Origin: Panicum virgatum | Taxonomy: Eukaryota > Streptophyta > Magnoliopsida > Poales > Poaceae | NCBI RefSeq assembly: GCF_016808335.1 | Contig: NC_053146.1 | Span: forward strand, 43,528,809 to 43,592,808 | Direction of reading: 5' to 3' | DNA: 64,000 nucleotides | Shown: one piece after another, positions 23,696 through 34,757 of the stretch | How positions within the stretch are numbered: the first letter of the stretch is position 1 | How the letters are laid out: every line of letters starts with the position of its first letter | Notes under the pieces: model-generated | What the model saw: only the letters and a program-made list of their open reading frames with translations | Database searches by the model: none | What the model was told of the DNA's origin: nothing | Program-made: the position numbers and the translations under genes

Positions 23696-24055
23696 GGTCC
23701 TGGCCAAAGGTACCAGCTGCTGTTGCAGCCGGTATCAATGGGTACCATTGGTACCGGCTGTAACAACAGCTGGTACCTTTGGCCATCGACAGACCTAGTG
23801 GAGGGCAATTGGCACCGGGTGGTGGTTCCAACCGGTTCCAATGCGTCACCATAGGAACCGGTCTGAACCACCACCCGGTACCAAATGAAGGCGGCGCTAA
23901 AGGCACCGGTTTATAGGAATAACTGGTTCCTATGGTAATAAAACGTGGCAGCTGCCAGGACCTCGGGCCTAAGGCACCGGTTGGTGCCTTGACCCGGTGC
24001 TATTGAATTAATTTTAGCACCGGGTCATTGAAATCAACCGGTGCCTTTGGCCCGA
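23696..24055. repeat. CACTA-3 left subterminal hairpin series
   Basis: Three consecutive imperfect palindromes: 23701-23787 (GGCCAAAGGTACCAGCTG arm), 23811-23885 (ACCGGGTGGTGGTTC arm) and 23970-24051 (AAGGCACCGGTTG arm). All use ACCGG cores. In En/Spm the subterminal repeats bind the TNPA protein; that role is inferred here. Confidence 0.75.
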
Positions 24056-24058
24056 GCC

Positions 24059-24066
24059 TATAAATA
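24059..24066 (+). promoter_or_regulatory. TATA box of the CACTA-3 transposase gene
   Basis: TATAAATA directly follows CCTTTGGCCCGAGCC and lies about 410 bp before the chosen ATG. A leader or an intron may fill the gap. Confidence 0.65.
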
Positions 24067-24477
24067 CCGCAGCCCCTCCCCCTCTCAAGCTGCCGTGAAC
24101 TCACTGTTCATGGCAGCTGAGTGGGGTGAGGGGAGGTGAATTTTTGCTTTTTTTTGAAAAAAAGGTTAGTTATTTTTCTTTATAACTTAACAATTAATTT
24201 TTAGAAACAGTTATTACTTGATTTAGTTTATATATGTGATAATTATTTTTATTTGTAGCATCTTATTGTAGTTATATACGTTATCAATTTATTTGATATT
24301 TGAATACTATCAAATTATTGTATTTATATGTTTTTTCAATTTATTTGATAAGTGAATAGTATCTATTTATTATAGTTATATGCATTATCAATTATATAAA
24401 TATATTGTGATAAATTGGTAGTATGAATGAACTATTTGTACAGTACAATGATGTATATAAATGTATTGTGGACCCAG

Positions 24478-27400
24478 ATGAGTCGGCAATGGATGTACAT
24501 GGCCGACCGGCGTTCAAAGGAGTTCATGGATGGCGTGCATGAATTCATAGAAGCGGCCGGGAAACACAAGTATGGCGGTTTTGTTCGTTGTCCATGCAAA
24601 TTCTGTAAGAATGAGAAGAATTACTCATCATCAAGAACCATCCATAGTCACTTGTTCAATAGTGGTTTCATGCCGAACTACTATATTTGGACCAAGCATG
24701 GCGAAAGAGGAATTGTGCTGGATAATAATGTAGAAGAAGAGGACAGGATTCCTGACTTTGCAGCCAATTATAATTCCTTTTTCAATGACACTGCAATGGG
24801 TGAGCCTGAAGAAGATACTGAAGGATACGTTGTAGAAGATGATCTTGGTCAGATGCTGCGTGAAGCTGAGGAAGGTTGCGAAATAGAAAAGGAATCGAGA
24901 GATCTGAAGCGTATGTTGGAGGACTACAGAACATTGTTGTACCCTGATTGCAAACAAGACCAAAAGAAGTTGGGTACCACATTGGAATTATTGCAATGGA
25001 AGGCATCAAATGGTTTGTCTGACAAGGGATTCGAGGAGTTGCTAAAACTTATAAAAAACTTACTCCCTGAGGGTAACACCTTGCCGGAGACAACATACGA
25101 GGCAAAAAAAGTTGTTTGTCCTTTAGGATTAGAGGCACAGAAGATACATGCTTGTCCTAATGACTGCATCCTATATCGAGGTGAGTATGAAAATTTGGAT
25201 TCATGGCCTGTATGCAACGCATGCCGGTATAAGATCCCTCGAGATGATCCAGGCGACGTTGAGGGGATGCGTGTCAAGAAGAGGGTGTCTGCCAAGGTGA
25301 TGTGGTATTTTCCTCTAATACCACGTCTGAAACGTTTGTTCATGAACAAAACGAATGCTAAATTGATGCGATGGCTCAAAGAAGAACGTAAGCAAGACAA
25401 TATGTTGAGACACCCCGCTGATGGGTCGCAGTGGAGAAAAGTGGACAGAACATTCCCAACATTTGCAAATGATGCGAGGAATATAAGGTTCGGCTTAAGT
25501 ACGGATGGCATGAATCCTTTCGGTGAGCAGAGCAGTGGCCATAGTACCTGGCCTATGACACTCTGTATATACAACCTTCCTCCCTGGTTGTGTATGAAGC
25601 GGAAATTCATTATGATGCCGGTGCTTATCCCCAGCCTGAAGCAACCCGGTAACGATATAGATGTGTATCTGAAACCACTGATTGAGGATCTTCTATTGTT
25701 GTGGAAAGATGAGGGTGTTCGTATGTGGGATGCGCACGCAGAGGATCATTTTAACCGGCGTGCATTGCTTTTCGTAACCACCAATGATTGACCAGCACTA
25801 AGTAACCTATCCGGACAATCCAATAAGGGTTATAGGGCATGCACCCATTGTTTAGAAGAAACCGACAGCATGTACCTCAAGCACTGTAGGAAGATCGTGT
25901 ATATGGGTCATCGTCGATTTCTTCCGATCAAGCACCCATTAAGGAGGAGGCATGCTCACTACGATGTAAAGGCAGATCATCGTACCAAGCCTAGGCACCG
26001 TTGTGGGAAAATGGTGTTTGAAATGGTCAAAGATATAAAAGTAGTATTCGGAAAAGGACCCAACAGCATATCAGTGCAGAGTGATGACGGACGTGCACCT
26101 ATGTGGAAGAAGAAGAGTATTTTTTGGGAGTTACCTTATTGGGAAGTCTTAGACGTCCGCCACACAATTGATGTGATGCACCTAACAAAAAATCTTTGTG
26201 TGAACCTTCTATGCTTCCTTGGTGTCTACGGTAAGCCAAAGGATACATTGGAAGCGCGGCAAGATCTTCAACGTATGAAACAACGGGCCGTCCTACATCC
26301 AGAAAAAAGGGATAAAGGACGTCATTATCTAGGTCCTGCGTGCTACACTCTTAGTAAGAAAGAGAAGCAAAGTATGTTCGACTGTTTGAATAGTATCAAG
26401 GTCCCATCAGGCTACTCTTCGAATATAAAGAGGCTACTGAACTTGAAAGAGAAGAAATTCGCACACGTAAAGTCCCATGACTGTCATGTGTTGATGACGC
26501 AATTGATTCCAGTTGCACTTAGAGGTATTCTACCAGCGAATGTTCGAGCAACAATCATAAAGCTATGCGCATTTCTCAACACAATTTCTCAGAAGGCAAT
26601 CGATCCATCGAGTTTAAGCAGGCTACAAGAGGATGTTGTCCAAAGTTTAGTCAGTCTTGAAATGATATTTCCTCCATCATTCTTCAATATTATGACGCAT
26701 CTTCTAGTTCACCTGATCAAAGAGATTGGTATTCTCGGTCCTGTTTTCCTTCATAATATGTTCCCTTTTGAACAATACTTTGCAGTCCTAAAGAAATACG
26801 TTCGTAATCGGGCTCGTCACAGAGGAGGTCATTAAATTTTGTGTTGACTATTTGGAAGAACTCTGCCCAATTGGGATTCCAGTATCACGTCATGAGGGGC
26901 GGCTGATTGGAAAGGGCACACTTGGAAGAAAATCAGTAAATGTCATAGATCATGCCACGTTGAGCAAAGCACATCTCACAGTTCTGCAACAATCAGCCTT
27001 GGTGGCTCCATACATGGAGGAGCACATGCAAATTGTGCGAAATATATACCCTTTGAAGTCTGAGACATGAATTACAAAACATCATAACGATACATTCGCC
27101 ACCTGGTTGCAGAAGGAAGTCATGGCCAACGATCAAATTCATGAGCAACTAGCTTGGCTGGCCAGGGGTCCGGCAAATTCAATTATGATGTACCAAGGAT
27201 ATGAAATTAATGGTTACACATTTTATATAAGAGCCCAAGATAACAAGAGCACCAATCAAAATAGTGGTGTCCGTATAGATGCCACCGACTCTAGTGGCCA
27301 AACGAACTCATATTTTGGTTACATTGAAGAGATCTGGGAACTCGACTATGGGCCGTTGAAGATACCTCTATTTCGTTGTCAATGGGTTAAACTCACAGGA

Positions 27401-27805
27401 AAAGGTATCGATATCGACGAGTACGGAATGACAACGGTAGACCTCAAAGAGCTTGGCTATCGAGACGAACCATTCGTCCTAGATAAAGATATCACTCAAG
27501 TTTTCTATGTGCAGGACATGTCTAGCAAACCGAGAAAGGACAAGTCCAGGAATAAATCAAGTTTTGTAGGTGTCGGAGATGAGGCAAAGCGCCATATTGC
27601 TCTGGCAGGAAAAAGAAAAATTGTGGGAGTCGACGATGTCACAGATGAAGAAGAATACAATAAGGTTGAAGATATGACTCCGTTCGCAGTGGAGGTTGAC
27701 ACAAGTATTCTTTTAGCCGAAGAGGAGGCTCCGTACGCACGTCATGATCATAATGAAGGGACGATTGTAAAGCGAACCATCGTTAATATTCCCTTAGTTG
27801 AATGA
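24478..27805 (+). pseudogene. TNP2-type (TNPD-like) CACTA transposase, recently disabled
   Basis: Catalyses cut-and-paste transposition of CACTA elements in the nucleus. Domain order as read: Transpos_assoc-like N-terminus (WMYMADRRSKEFMDGVHEF, then a CPCKFC cluster), TNP2/Transposase_21 core (HPADGSQW, STDGMNPFG, LPPWLCMKRKFIM, NDIDVYLKPLIEDLLLLW, later YMGHRRFLP and DVMHLTKNLCVNLL), DUF4218 (HLLVHLIKEIGILGPVFLHN, FPFEQYF) and DUF4216 (EEIWELDYGPLKIPLFRCQW). The start at 24478 (MSRQWMYMAD) matches family N-termini better than 24427. Breaks: TGA at 25789-25791 where the family has Trp or Phe (TTND then PALSN), a small deletion with frame change near 26819 (NRAR joined to TEEVIKFCVDYLEE in another frame), and TGA at 27068-27070. 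The frame is otherwise open to 27805. Confidence 0.92.
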
Positions 27806-28224
27806 TTATGTCTTGTAATATTTTCTGTGAACATTATTAGATTTCTTATGCAATGAATTGATTTATTGGACAATTAAATGATTTATTATGCAATTATTTG
27901 ATTTATTATGATTTATTATGCAATTAAAATGATTAGTTATGCACCTAAATGATTTATCATGTAATATTTAGAATTATTGTGCATTTAAATGATTTATTAT
28001 TGTGCACCTAAAACCATAGTTAATATTTTCTTAGTTGAATGATTTACTAGGCAGTTAATAAATTTATTGAGCAAATAACAAATTTATTAGACAATTATTT
28101 TAACTATTAGACAATTATTTAAATTATTAGATAATTATCAGATTTTCTAGGCAATTATCAAATTTATTATGAATTATGAGGCAATTAATAGATTTACAAG
28201 AGAAAAAGAAAAGGGAAAAGAAAA
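27806..28224. repeat. AT-rich spacer of short degenerate repeats
   Basis: Repeated GATTTATTATGCAATTA / CAATTATC-type words follow the transposase stop. Likely 3' untranslated or terminator region of the transposase unit. Confidence 0.55.
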
Positions 28225-28620
28225 GAGAACCTTTGGTACCGGTTGGAAAATCCAACCGGTACCTTAGGGTCCTATTTGGGTAAAAAAAAAGTGGGGCGTT
28301 GCGCGGGAGTCGAACCGTGGCCGCGGACCCCAAATTGCCGAGCGTTACCATTGAGATACTGAAGAATTCCATTCAAACTGGGTCAAAGAGTCGTGAAAAG
28401 TGAACTTTAAATGGACTAAGGTACCGGTTTTGGATATCCACCCGGTACCATAGGGTCTTTTCATTTCCCGCCGTTGGGCCCTTAGGAACCGGTTGTGCGG
28501 AGACCCAGTACCTAAGGCCTCGCCTAAGGCACCGGTTGGAGATACATCCGGTACCTAAGGCCTACATAGGTACCGGTTGAGTTTTTGACCTGGTACCCTT
28601 GGCCAAGGGTATAAATCCGT
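28225..28620 (+). promoter_or_regulatory. Internal copy of the subterminal/promoter module in CACTA-3
   Basis: Small hairpins with the same ACCGG cores as the termini (GGTACCGGTTGGAAAATCC at 28236, GGTACCGGTTTTGGATATCC at 28421, GGCACCGGTTGGAG at 28528, GGTACCGGTTGAG at 28569) end in CCTTGGCCAAGGGTATAAATCCG (TATA 28610-28616). The left terminus ends in the comparable CCTTTGGCCCGAGCC then TATAAATA. This is read as the promoter of the second gene. Confidence 0.6.
28291..28365 (-). other. tRNA-like relic in CACTA-3
   Basis: Minus strand: CAGTATCTCAATGGTAACGC is D-arm-like and ACGGTTCGACTCCCGCG is T-arm/B-box-like, with about 30 bases between. Acceptor and T stems are poorly paired, so not called a tRNA gene. 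Confidence 0.4.
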
Positions 28621-30067
28621 TACCTTCTTCCTCCATTCTCCACTGCTCACCAGCGCACTCCTCCGGTCGACCGCCGCCGCCCTCCATCTCCACGCGCGCA
28701 CCGTCGCATAGTCCGCGCGCACCACCGCTTCTCCTCTGCGCTCAGCCCGTTGCGTCGTCCGCCCGCTTCTCCCCCGCAACGCCACCTCCGCGAGCTCCAC
28801 CGCGCACGCCGCCGCCGGACCTCGACGCCGTCGACCCTGCACAGCCTCCCCGCTTAATCCAAGTCTCAGTGAGCATTCACGCAACCCTCTCTACCCCCTG
28901 CGCTAGTTATCTTGGCACGGGAACCCTCACCTAGGACGGAACACCTTCGCCGGTGTTCCGCTGCCAAAGCTTCGCCATGGTAGACGCCCAGCAGCACCGC
29001 ACGGCCACGCTCGCACCCCACTCTGGTCTACCTTAGCACCGTACGTGCTCACGTACGCGTTTGAACCCACGCTCTTGCCCAGAACCGCCGGAACCCGTGC
29101 GCACCGGCGAGCCCCATCAAGCAGAGCCGCCCCTCGCCGTGGCAAGCCTCGGCCAAACCCTAATCCGCCGCCCCGTTTGCCCAGACGAGTTCGCCGTTGC
29201 ACGAACTCACTCCCAGGCCAAGCCCCGCTCATCTAGACCCCCGGAGGGCCGAGTTCGGCCATCTCTGGCGAGCCCCGCTCCGCGCTGCCGCGGACAGAGC
29301 CGCCGCCGGCCGAGCGCCGCCGCTCCCGCGCGCGGTGTAGGTCCGGGCCGTCCGATCGGCAACGGATGCGCCAGATTAGACCCAGCATAACGCTTCACCG
29401 GTCTTTTTGGTAAAGAGCCCTCGGGTTTTTCCCGAATTAACCCATGGTCAACACTGCAGTTCAAAAATTCCAGAGAGGCCCTTTTTCTCCTGTTTAGGAC
29501 CCTAAGCTTTCTAGCTTCCTCAAATCTAAGGTTTAATTATGATCTAGCCCCTGGTTTCTTGCAAATAAGCCCTTAGAACCTTGTTTTAGTCATATCTTTA
29601 ACATTTTGACTCATGTATTTAGTTATTAGAGAGACTTTATTAGAGAGACTTGTATTTAGCCATATCTTTAACATTTTGACCCATGTTTCATCTTGCAAAT
29701 AGTGTACAATGTTTTCATTATATATAGTGTATACTTTAGTTATAGAATTTAGTTATTAGAGAGACTTTATTTAATCATGTATTTAAATAGAGAGTGAATA
29801 ATGCTTGTATTTATGTATTTATCATGTATTTCTGTAACTCATGTATTTATCATGTAACTCGTGTAATGATGACGAGTAACGACGAGTAACGACGACGAGT
29901 AACGACGACGAGAAATATCGTATTCGCTTTCTAACTTACGCATTCGCCATCCCTCGACCCTCGACCCCGACTCTCAACCCCGTCCCTCGACTCTCGACCT
30001 CGACCCTCAACTCTAGACCTCGACTCTCAACCCCGTTCCTCGACCCGGTTCCTCGACCCCATTCCAC

Positions 30068-30068
<1 letters not shown>
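28621..30068 (+). other. GC-rich leader-like region and minisatellites of CACTA-3
   Basis: 28640-29400 is GC-rich with long frames on both strands and no domain. It reads like a 5' leader or captured host DNA. It is followed by AT-rich DNA with direct repeats (TAGAGAGACTT about 29622 and 29641), an ACGACGAGTA repeat (29868-29912) and a CGACCCTCGACTCTC minisatellite (29955-30065). Confidence 0.5.
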
Positions 30069-30129
<61 letters not shown>

Positions 30130-30320
30130 CTCTCTAACACACTCTAACACAATTGTATAAAGTATCGACCCTCGAGACACACACACACTCACACTAACAC
30201 ACACACACTGACACACACACACACTGACTCACACACACACTCACTAACTCTCTCTCTCTCTCTCTCTCTCACTTTCTCTGTCCCTCTAACATACACACAC
30301 ACACTCTCTCAAACACGCAT
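30069..30320. repeat. (AC)n and (CT)n microsatellite cluster
   Basis: About 57 bp of uninterrupted AC repeat (30069-30125), then mixed ACAC/CTCT tracts to 30310. Confidence 0.95.
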
Positions 30321-30401
30321 ATTCGTTCAAAGAATTGAATTCTCCTGCTTCATTTAAGGATGGACACATACTCTAACACATTTTTACGGTTTCAGTTAAG
30401 G

Positions 30402-33400
30402 ATGGACCCCTTCGGTGATGAGCAGGCCGCCGGGCAATACATGTTGGACGCAATAAACGAAGATACGAGGGCCAACACCACCCAGCCAATCGCTGAAGAA
30501 GATGCTCGGACAGCTGATTCGTTCCTGAATATGTCTGGAGATGCCAATGAAGAAGATGATGACTTTGCGCCGCCGCCCAATCAACAGCAGCATGTTCCAG
30601 TACGAATCTTAAAACTATATGCATGGTGACTTCGGTAGATTAGTTTTGCGATTAACATATCTTTTTTGTAATTTAGTCGACCTCCGCATCGACTTCGTTG
30701 AGCCAGTCAAAAGGGAGACGCCGGCCAACCAAGAAAATGGAGGGAAGACATGTCGTCACAGAAGTGGACGCAGAGGGCTGTCCAAGTGCTCCAGAGGATG
30801 CTAGCACAAAATTTGTCAACCAATGTGGGGTTATTGTTCGGGCAAGAATTCCGATCACCACAAGACTATGGAAAACGACCAAACCCGAAGAACAGCAACA
30901 CGCCTGCCTGCACATCAGAAGGAAATGCTATGGCCAGAACTCAAGGATATGTTCACTCTTTCTGAAGGAGTTGACGAAGAACTTGTGAAGAAATATGCCT
31001 TGAGAAAGATGGCCCTTGCCTTTGCAATTTTCAAGAAGAAGTTGTACACCAATTACATCAAGAAGGATAAGGAGCCGAACTGGGACGATCTTCCTCAGGT
31101 TAAACCATACTGGGAGGAGTTCAAACAATACAAACTATCAGAGGAAGCCCAAAAAAAATCCGAACAAGCCAAGGTGAATGCAGCAAATAAGAAGTACAGC
31201 CACCACCTTGGGGCTGCTGGGTACAAGAAGTCAGTTAAAAATGGCATAAGATGGAGCAGTACCTTATGGATAGAGGCATCAGGCCGACAACTTGGGATTG
31301 GCCGGATAGATCCAAGTGGTGGTTATTTGCTAATGGCGTGACACTAAACCAGTTGGATGGAAGTTTGGTCGTGCCCGAGCATATGCAAGAAGTGTCCCAC
31401 GATCTAGTCGCTGCAATAGATGAGACTCAACAAGGAACATTCCATCCTCAAAGGGAGAATGATGAGTTGACAAGGGCATTAAAAAATCCGGAACACCTTG
31501 GACGAGCCCGTGGCATCGGCGTGGTCCCATGGAAAGTTGCTTGGGCCAGAGATCCCTCTTACAAGACTCACCGAAAGAGCAAAGCCGAACAGGAAGAGAA
31601 ACTTCATGCCATAGAAGAAAAGATGAACAAGAAGGTTGCGTCCTTGGAATCTCAGATGGACGCCAGGGTCAATGAGGCAGTGCAGCTAGCTCTGAGCCAA
31701 AGGGGCACTGCTAGGTCGCACCCGGATGTTGTGATAAGCCCGGCCTCTCAGCGACGCAGCAGCTGTGCATCCACGGCGGCGCCCGACGTACAAGCGGAAC
31801 AGCAACCCCAGATTGAGCCAACGGCGGTAGATGACTAGAGGTATCCTGTGGATGATGTCACCATGCCGACACCGTGCGAGCTTCATGTCCGAGCAAGAAA
31901 TATATCCATTCATGTCGCATACGGGTCAGTCCTGCCCCTGAATCCTTCTACTACAATTCATGGAAGGCCGATACCCCCCTGGCTACACCTCCGTCACAGT
32001 CAAGCAGATAGTTGGAAACAATGAGGATCTTGAGCTCGACTTCGTTGGAGGGGATGGATAGAAGACATTGGGAGACGCACTGCACGGGGTCGTTCTATGG
32101 CGCAAGGGCGACATCAAACTTACTGCAAGCACAACGGCTCCCGTGCAGACCGATCGCCCGTCTCCGCGGCCTACCTCACCGTCGTCCCCACTACCACCTC
32201 CTTCACCACCGTCTCCGCCGGTGCAAAGGGCCACGAGTACTCCAACTCCTCCTGCACCAGAAAAGGGAAAGAAAAAGACAGCATCCCTCCCAGCGGCTGG
32301 ACCCTCAAAGAAGAAGCAGAAAACGGTCGAAAGACAATTAACCTACGAGAAAACCGCTGAGGAGTTGGAAGAGGAGACTGCTCGATATATAAAAGAACAA
32401 TTGAAGCCTAAAGTCCCCCCGCCGAGGGAAAAGGTACCTCTAGAACTAGGGAAAAAGCTTCTCGCAAACCTAGACAACCCACCAAAACCGAAAAGCTTAC
32501 CCTCGGACTATGATCGTACTCTGACAAAGGCACACAAGGTGAGAAATCTGAAGAAAAAATATGGCAAGACCATTCCTCAGCTTGGCACACAACAAAAAGA
32601 ACTCGAGCCCCTCCGGGTGCCAGGGTTGCCACTCCTACACCCGACGGACGTACAACTCCAGGCGAACCTACAGGCCGCAATATTTCTTTCTAAAACTGGA
32701 TTAACGCTAGAGGAGGCAACGGGGCATGTGGAGGCAAAAATCCCTGTCGCTCGCGCTATTACTCCATTCCAGCATGGAAAACCTTTTGTCACTGAGGAAG
32801 AGGAGAAAAATCTAGGCACGCAGATGTTCAATTTGCATAGATGGTACCTGCGAATGGCGAATGACAAAGGGAAAATGTTTGGAGTCAAGTATCGTGACCA
32901 TGATTTCTTCCACGGGGAGGACGACTTTTGGGTGTACTTCCAAAATTTATATCACATTTACCATCGACAAGCCCTCGACGCCTCTATCATCACCATTTGG
33001 GTTTTGTAAGTATCACTTACCTCTACATTAATACTTTTTGTTAACAAGAACATAATTATATGTGTGCATTATAAAATTTCTATTGCATCGTTTAGACAGG
33101 AGATCCAAAGAAGCCGAAAACATGGATGACACCATTAGATTGGCTTCATGTCTCCTTTGCTAGTCAACCAGAAATTGATCAACGAAAGTTACAAGGAAAC
33201 GTGCCAAAACATGTACGATTCGTTGACTAGGCAAAATTACAAATCCTATATATTCATACCATACAACTTTGGGTAAGCCTTGGTCGACTCAATCCTCTGT
33301 TATATTACTAAATAAATACTAAGTTGTCTAATACATTTATGTATATCCTATCTATATCTGCAGTTATCATTGTATTTTACTCATACTTTCCGTAGAGACC

Positions 33401-34050
33401 GGCAATCTTATAGTCTTTGAGTCAATGAGAAATCCAAAGTCCGCAATCCAACATATCATAGACCCCTTGAATAGGTAAGTTCAGTTTGCACAATCAAATC
33501 CTTTATCTGTTAATAACAATTCCTGAATATCAAACTTAACTTTGAGCGCAGGGTTTGGAAAAAATTTGTGAAAAATAACAAAGGACGTGGTCAATGGAGG
33601 CCCGAACTGAACATTAACATGGATTATCCTATATGTTCATTCATAAAGATTTGTCTAGTTAAGTATATAATCCCAAATTGTTCTAAATTGAGTAATTTAT
33701 TTGTTTCTCCTTAAGTGTGCGAGACAACAACAAGGAACTGATTGGTGCGGGTAATACGTATGCGACTACTTGCACATCATGACTCCATGCGGGAAGGCTA
33801 CTGATGAAGAAACGAGAGTATGTCCAAACCGTTCACTAGTATATTTTCATAATTGTACTAACGCACATGATGTTAATCCTTTTTTCCTAAATGATAAATG
33901 TCTCAAATGGGGGATGAATGTTACTCTACTGATCGGATCAACGCCGTGTGCGAGCAGCTCGCCGGATTCATTTTGAACGAGATCTTGGATCCTAGAGGCG
34001 AGTTCTACCACGACGGTCACATCTATAGAGGACTTCCATCGACCTCCTGA
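30402..34050 (+). pseudogene. Second CACTA-3 gene: Transposase_24/TNPA-like region plus Ulp1-like peptidase region, disabled
   Basis: Starts MDPFGDEQAAGQ. Exon 30402-30599 splices to 30677 (acceptor ATTTAG), giving SKGRRRPTKKMEGRHVVTEV and FVNQCGVIVRARIPI, the plant En/Spm Transposase_24 signature. It continues as MLWPELKDMF, YKLSEEAQKKSEQ, TWDWPDRSKWWLF and a coiled-coil-like EEKLHAIEEKMNKKVASLE. After TAG at 31836 come RYPVDDVTMPTPCELHV and LGDALHGVVLWRKGDIK, then a Pro/Lys-rich linker. An Ulp1 (C48)-like end spans 33100-34050: YIFIPYNFG, YHCILLI, IVFES, CG then stop, YVCDYLHIMTP, EILDPRGEFYHDGHIYRGLP. Frame changes occur near 30910, 31245 and 31930. Catalytic Asp is read as Glu (IVFES), and a TAA follows the Cys-Gly. 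Late introns are inferred from GTAAGT/TAG sites. Confidence 0.85.
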
Positions 34051-34334
34051 GGGGACTAGTAGTTGGACTGCTAACATGACTTGTACATTTGTAAATATTT
34101 TTAAACATTATGCCTTGATGTTTGTAAATTTGTAAATATATTAGTTCATCTAATTAGCTTAATTATATGCTCGCATTTCACTTTTAGTTAGTTTCAAATA
34201 TTCTCTGAAAACGAACACGAACGACCAATGAACGTATAGTACTGTAGAGCTTGAGTGCGTTTAGCAATTATAAAAGAATAAACAGTAATAAATATAACAA
34301 ACAAAACTGGATTTGGGAAAAAAGGGAAAATGTC

Positions 34335-34571
34335 ATTGTTACCGGTTGGAAATACCAACCGGTACCAAAGGGGCTGCCACCTTACGTCAGCGTGGCAGCA
34401 TCTTTGGTACCGGCTGGTCTTTCCAACCGGTACCAATGGAAGCCTAAGGCACCGGTTGAAAAACCCGGTGTCTTAAAGCGAGGCTATTGGTCGCGGTTGC
34501 GGGGCACCGGTTGGGAAACCGGTGCCTTTAGCCCTTCTCGGCCGGTGCCCAAGGCCCGTTTTCTAGTAGTG
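34335..34571. repeat. CACTA-3 right subterminal hairpin series
   Basis: Short palindromes TACCGGTTGGAAATACC (about 34339), GGTACCGGCTGGTCTTTCC (about 34406), CACCGGTTGAAAAACCCGGTG (about 34450) and GCACCGGTTGGGAAACC (about 34504) precede the 3' terminus, mirroring the left end. Confidence 0.75.
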
Positions 34572-34757
34572 ACACCGGCCGGTACTAAATATCACCTTTT
34601 AGTACTGGCCGGTGTCTTGGCCCAGTACTGAACCGGCTCGGGGGACGTTTAAATTTGGACCCGGTAATAAAATGACCCTGGGGCGAATTTAGTACCGGAC
34701 CAAAAGTTAACCGGTACAAATGTGCAGGGATGAATGCTTATTTTTTAAGCAGTGTGT

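Larger units (their letters stand above)
23674..34571 (+). mobile_element. CACTA-3: large CACTA element, innermost of the nest
   Basis: Left end CACTACTAGAAAACGGGCC (23674) and right end GGCCCGTTTTCTAGTAGTG (34571) are perfect 19-bp inverted repeats, flanked by ACC and ACA. At about 10.9 kb it has the anatomy of an autonomous element: subterminal hairpin repeats, a TATA promoter, a TNP2-type transposase gene, an internal regulatory module, and a second gene combining TNPA-like and Ulp1-like regions. Both genes carry disabling changes but the ends are pristine, so it is likely young and possibly still mobilisable in trans. Confidence 0.92.
23220..34754. mobile_element. CACTA-2: short non-autonomous CACTA element, split by CACTA-3
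   Basis: Begins CACTGCTAGAAAAACG at 23220 and ends ...TTTTTTAAGCAGTG at 34754, flanked by TGT on both sides (23217-23219, 34755-34757). Its own sequence is only about 640 bp (23220-23673 and 34572-34754). Subterminal motifs are copies of TTTAGTACCGG, GGCCGGTACTAAA and similar words in both orientations. No coding sequence of its own is seen. It is inserted inside the CACTA-1 transposase gene. Confidence 0.85.

Noticed and set aside
28291..28365. A tRNA gene on the minus strand
   Set aside because: B-box-like sequence is present but acceptor and T stems do not pair, so it is listed only as a relic.
28555..29464. Several frames of about 100 codons on both strands
   Set aside because: GC-rich leader-like DNA of CACTA-3; no domain and no conserved start.
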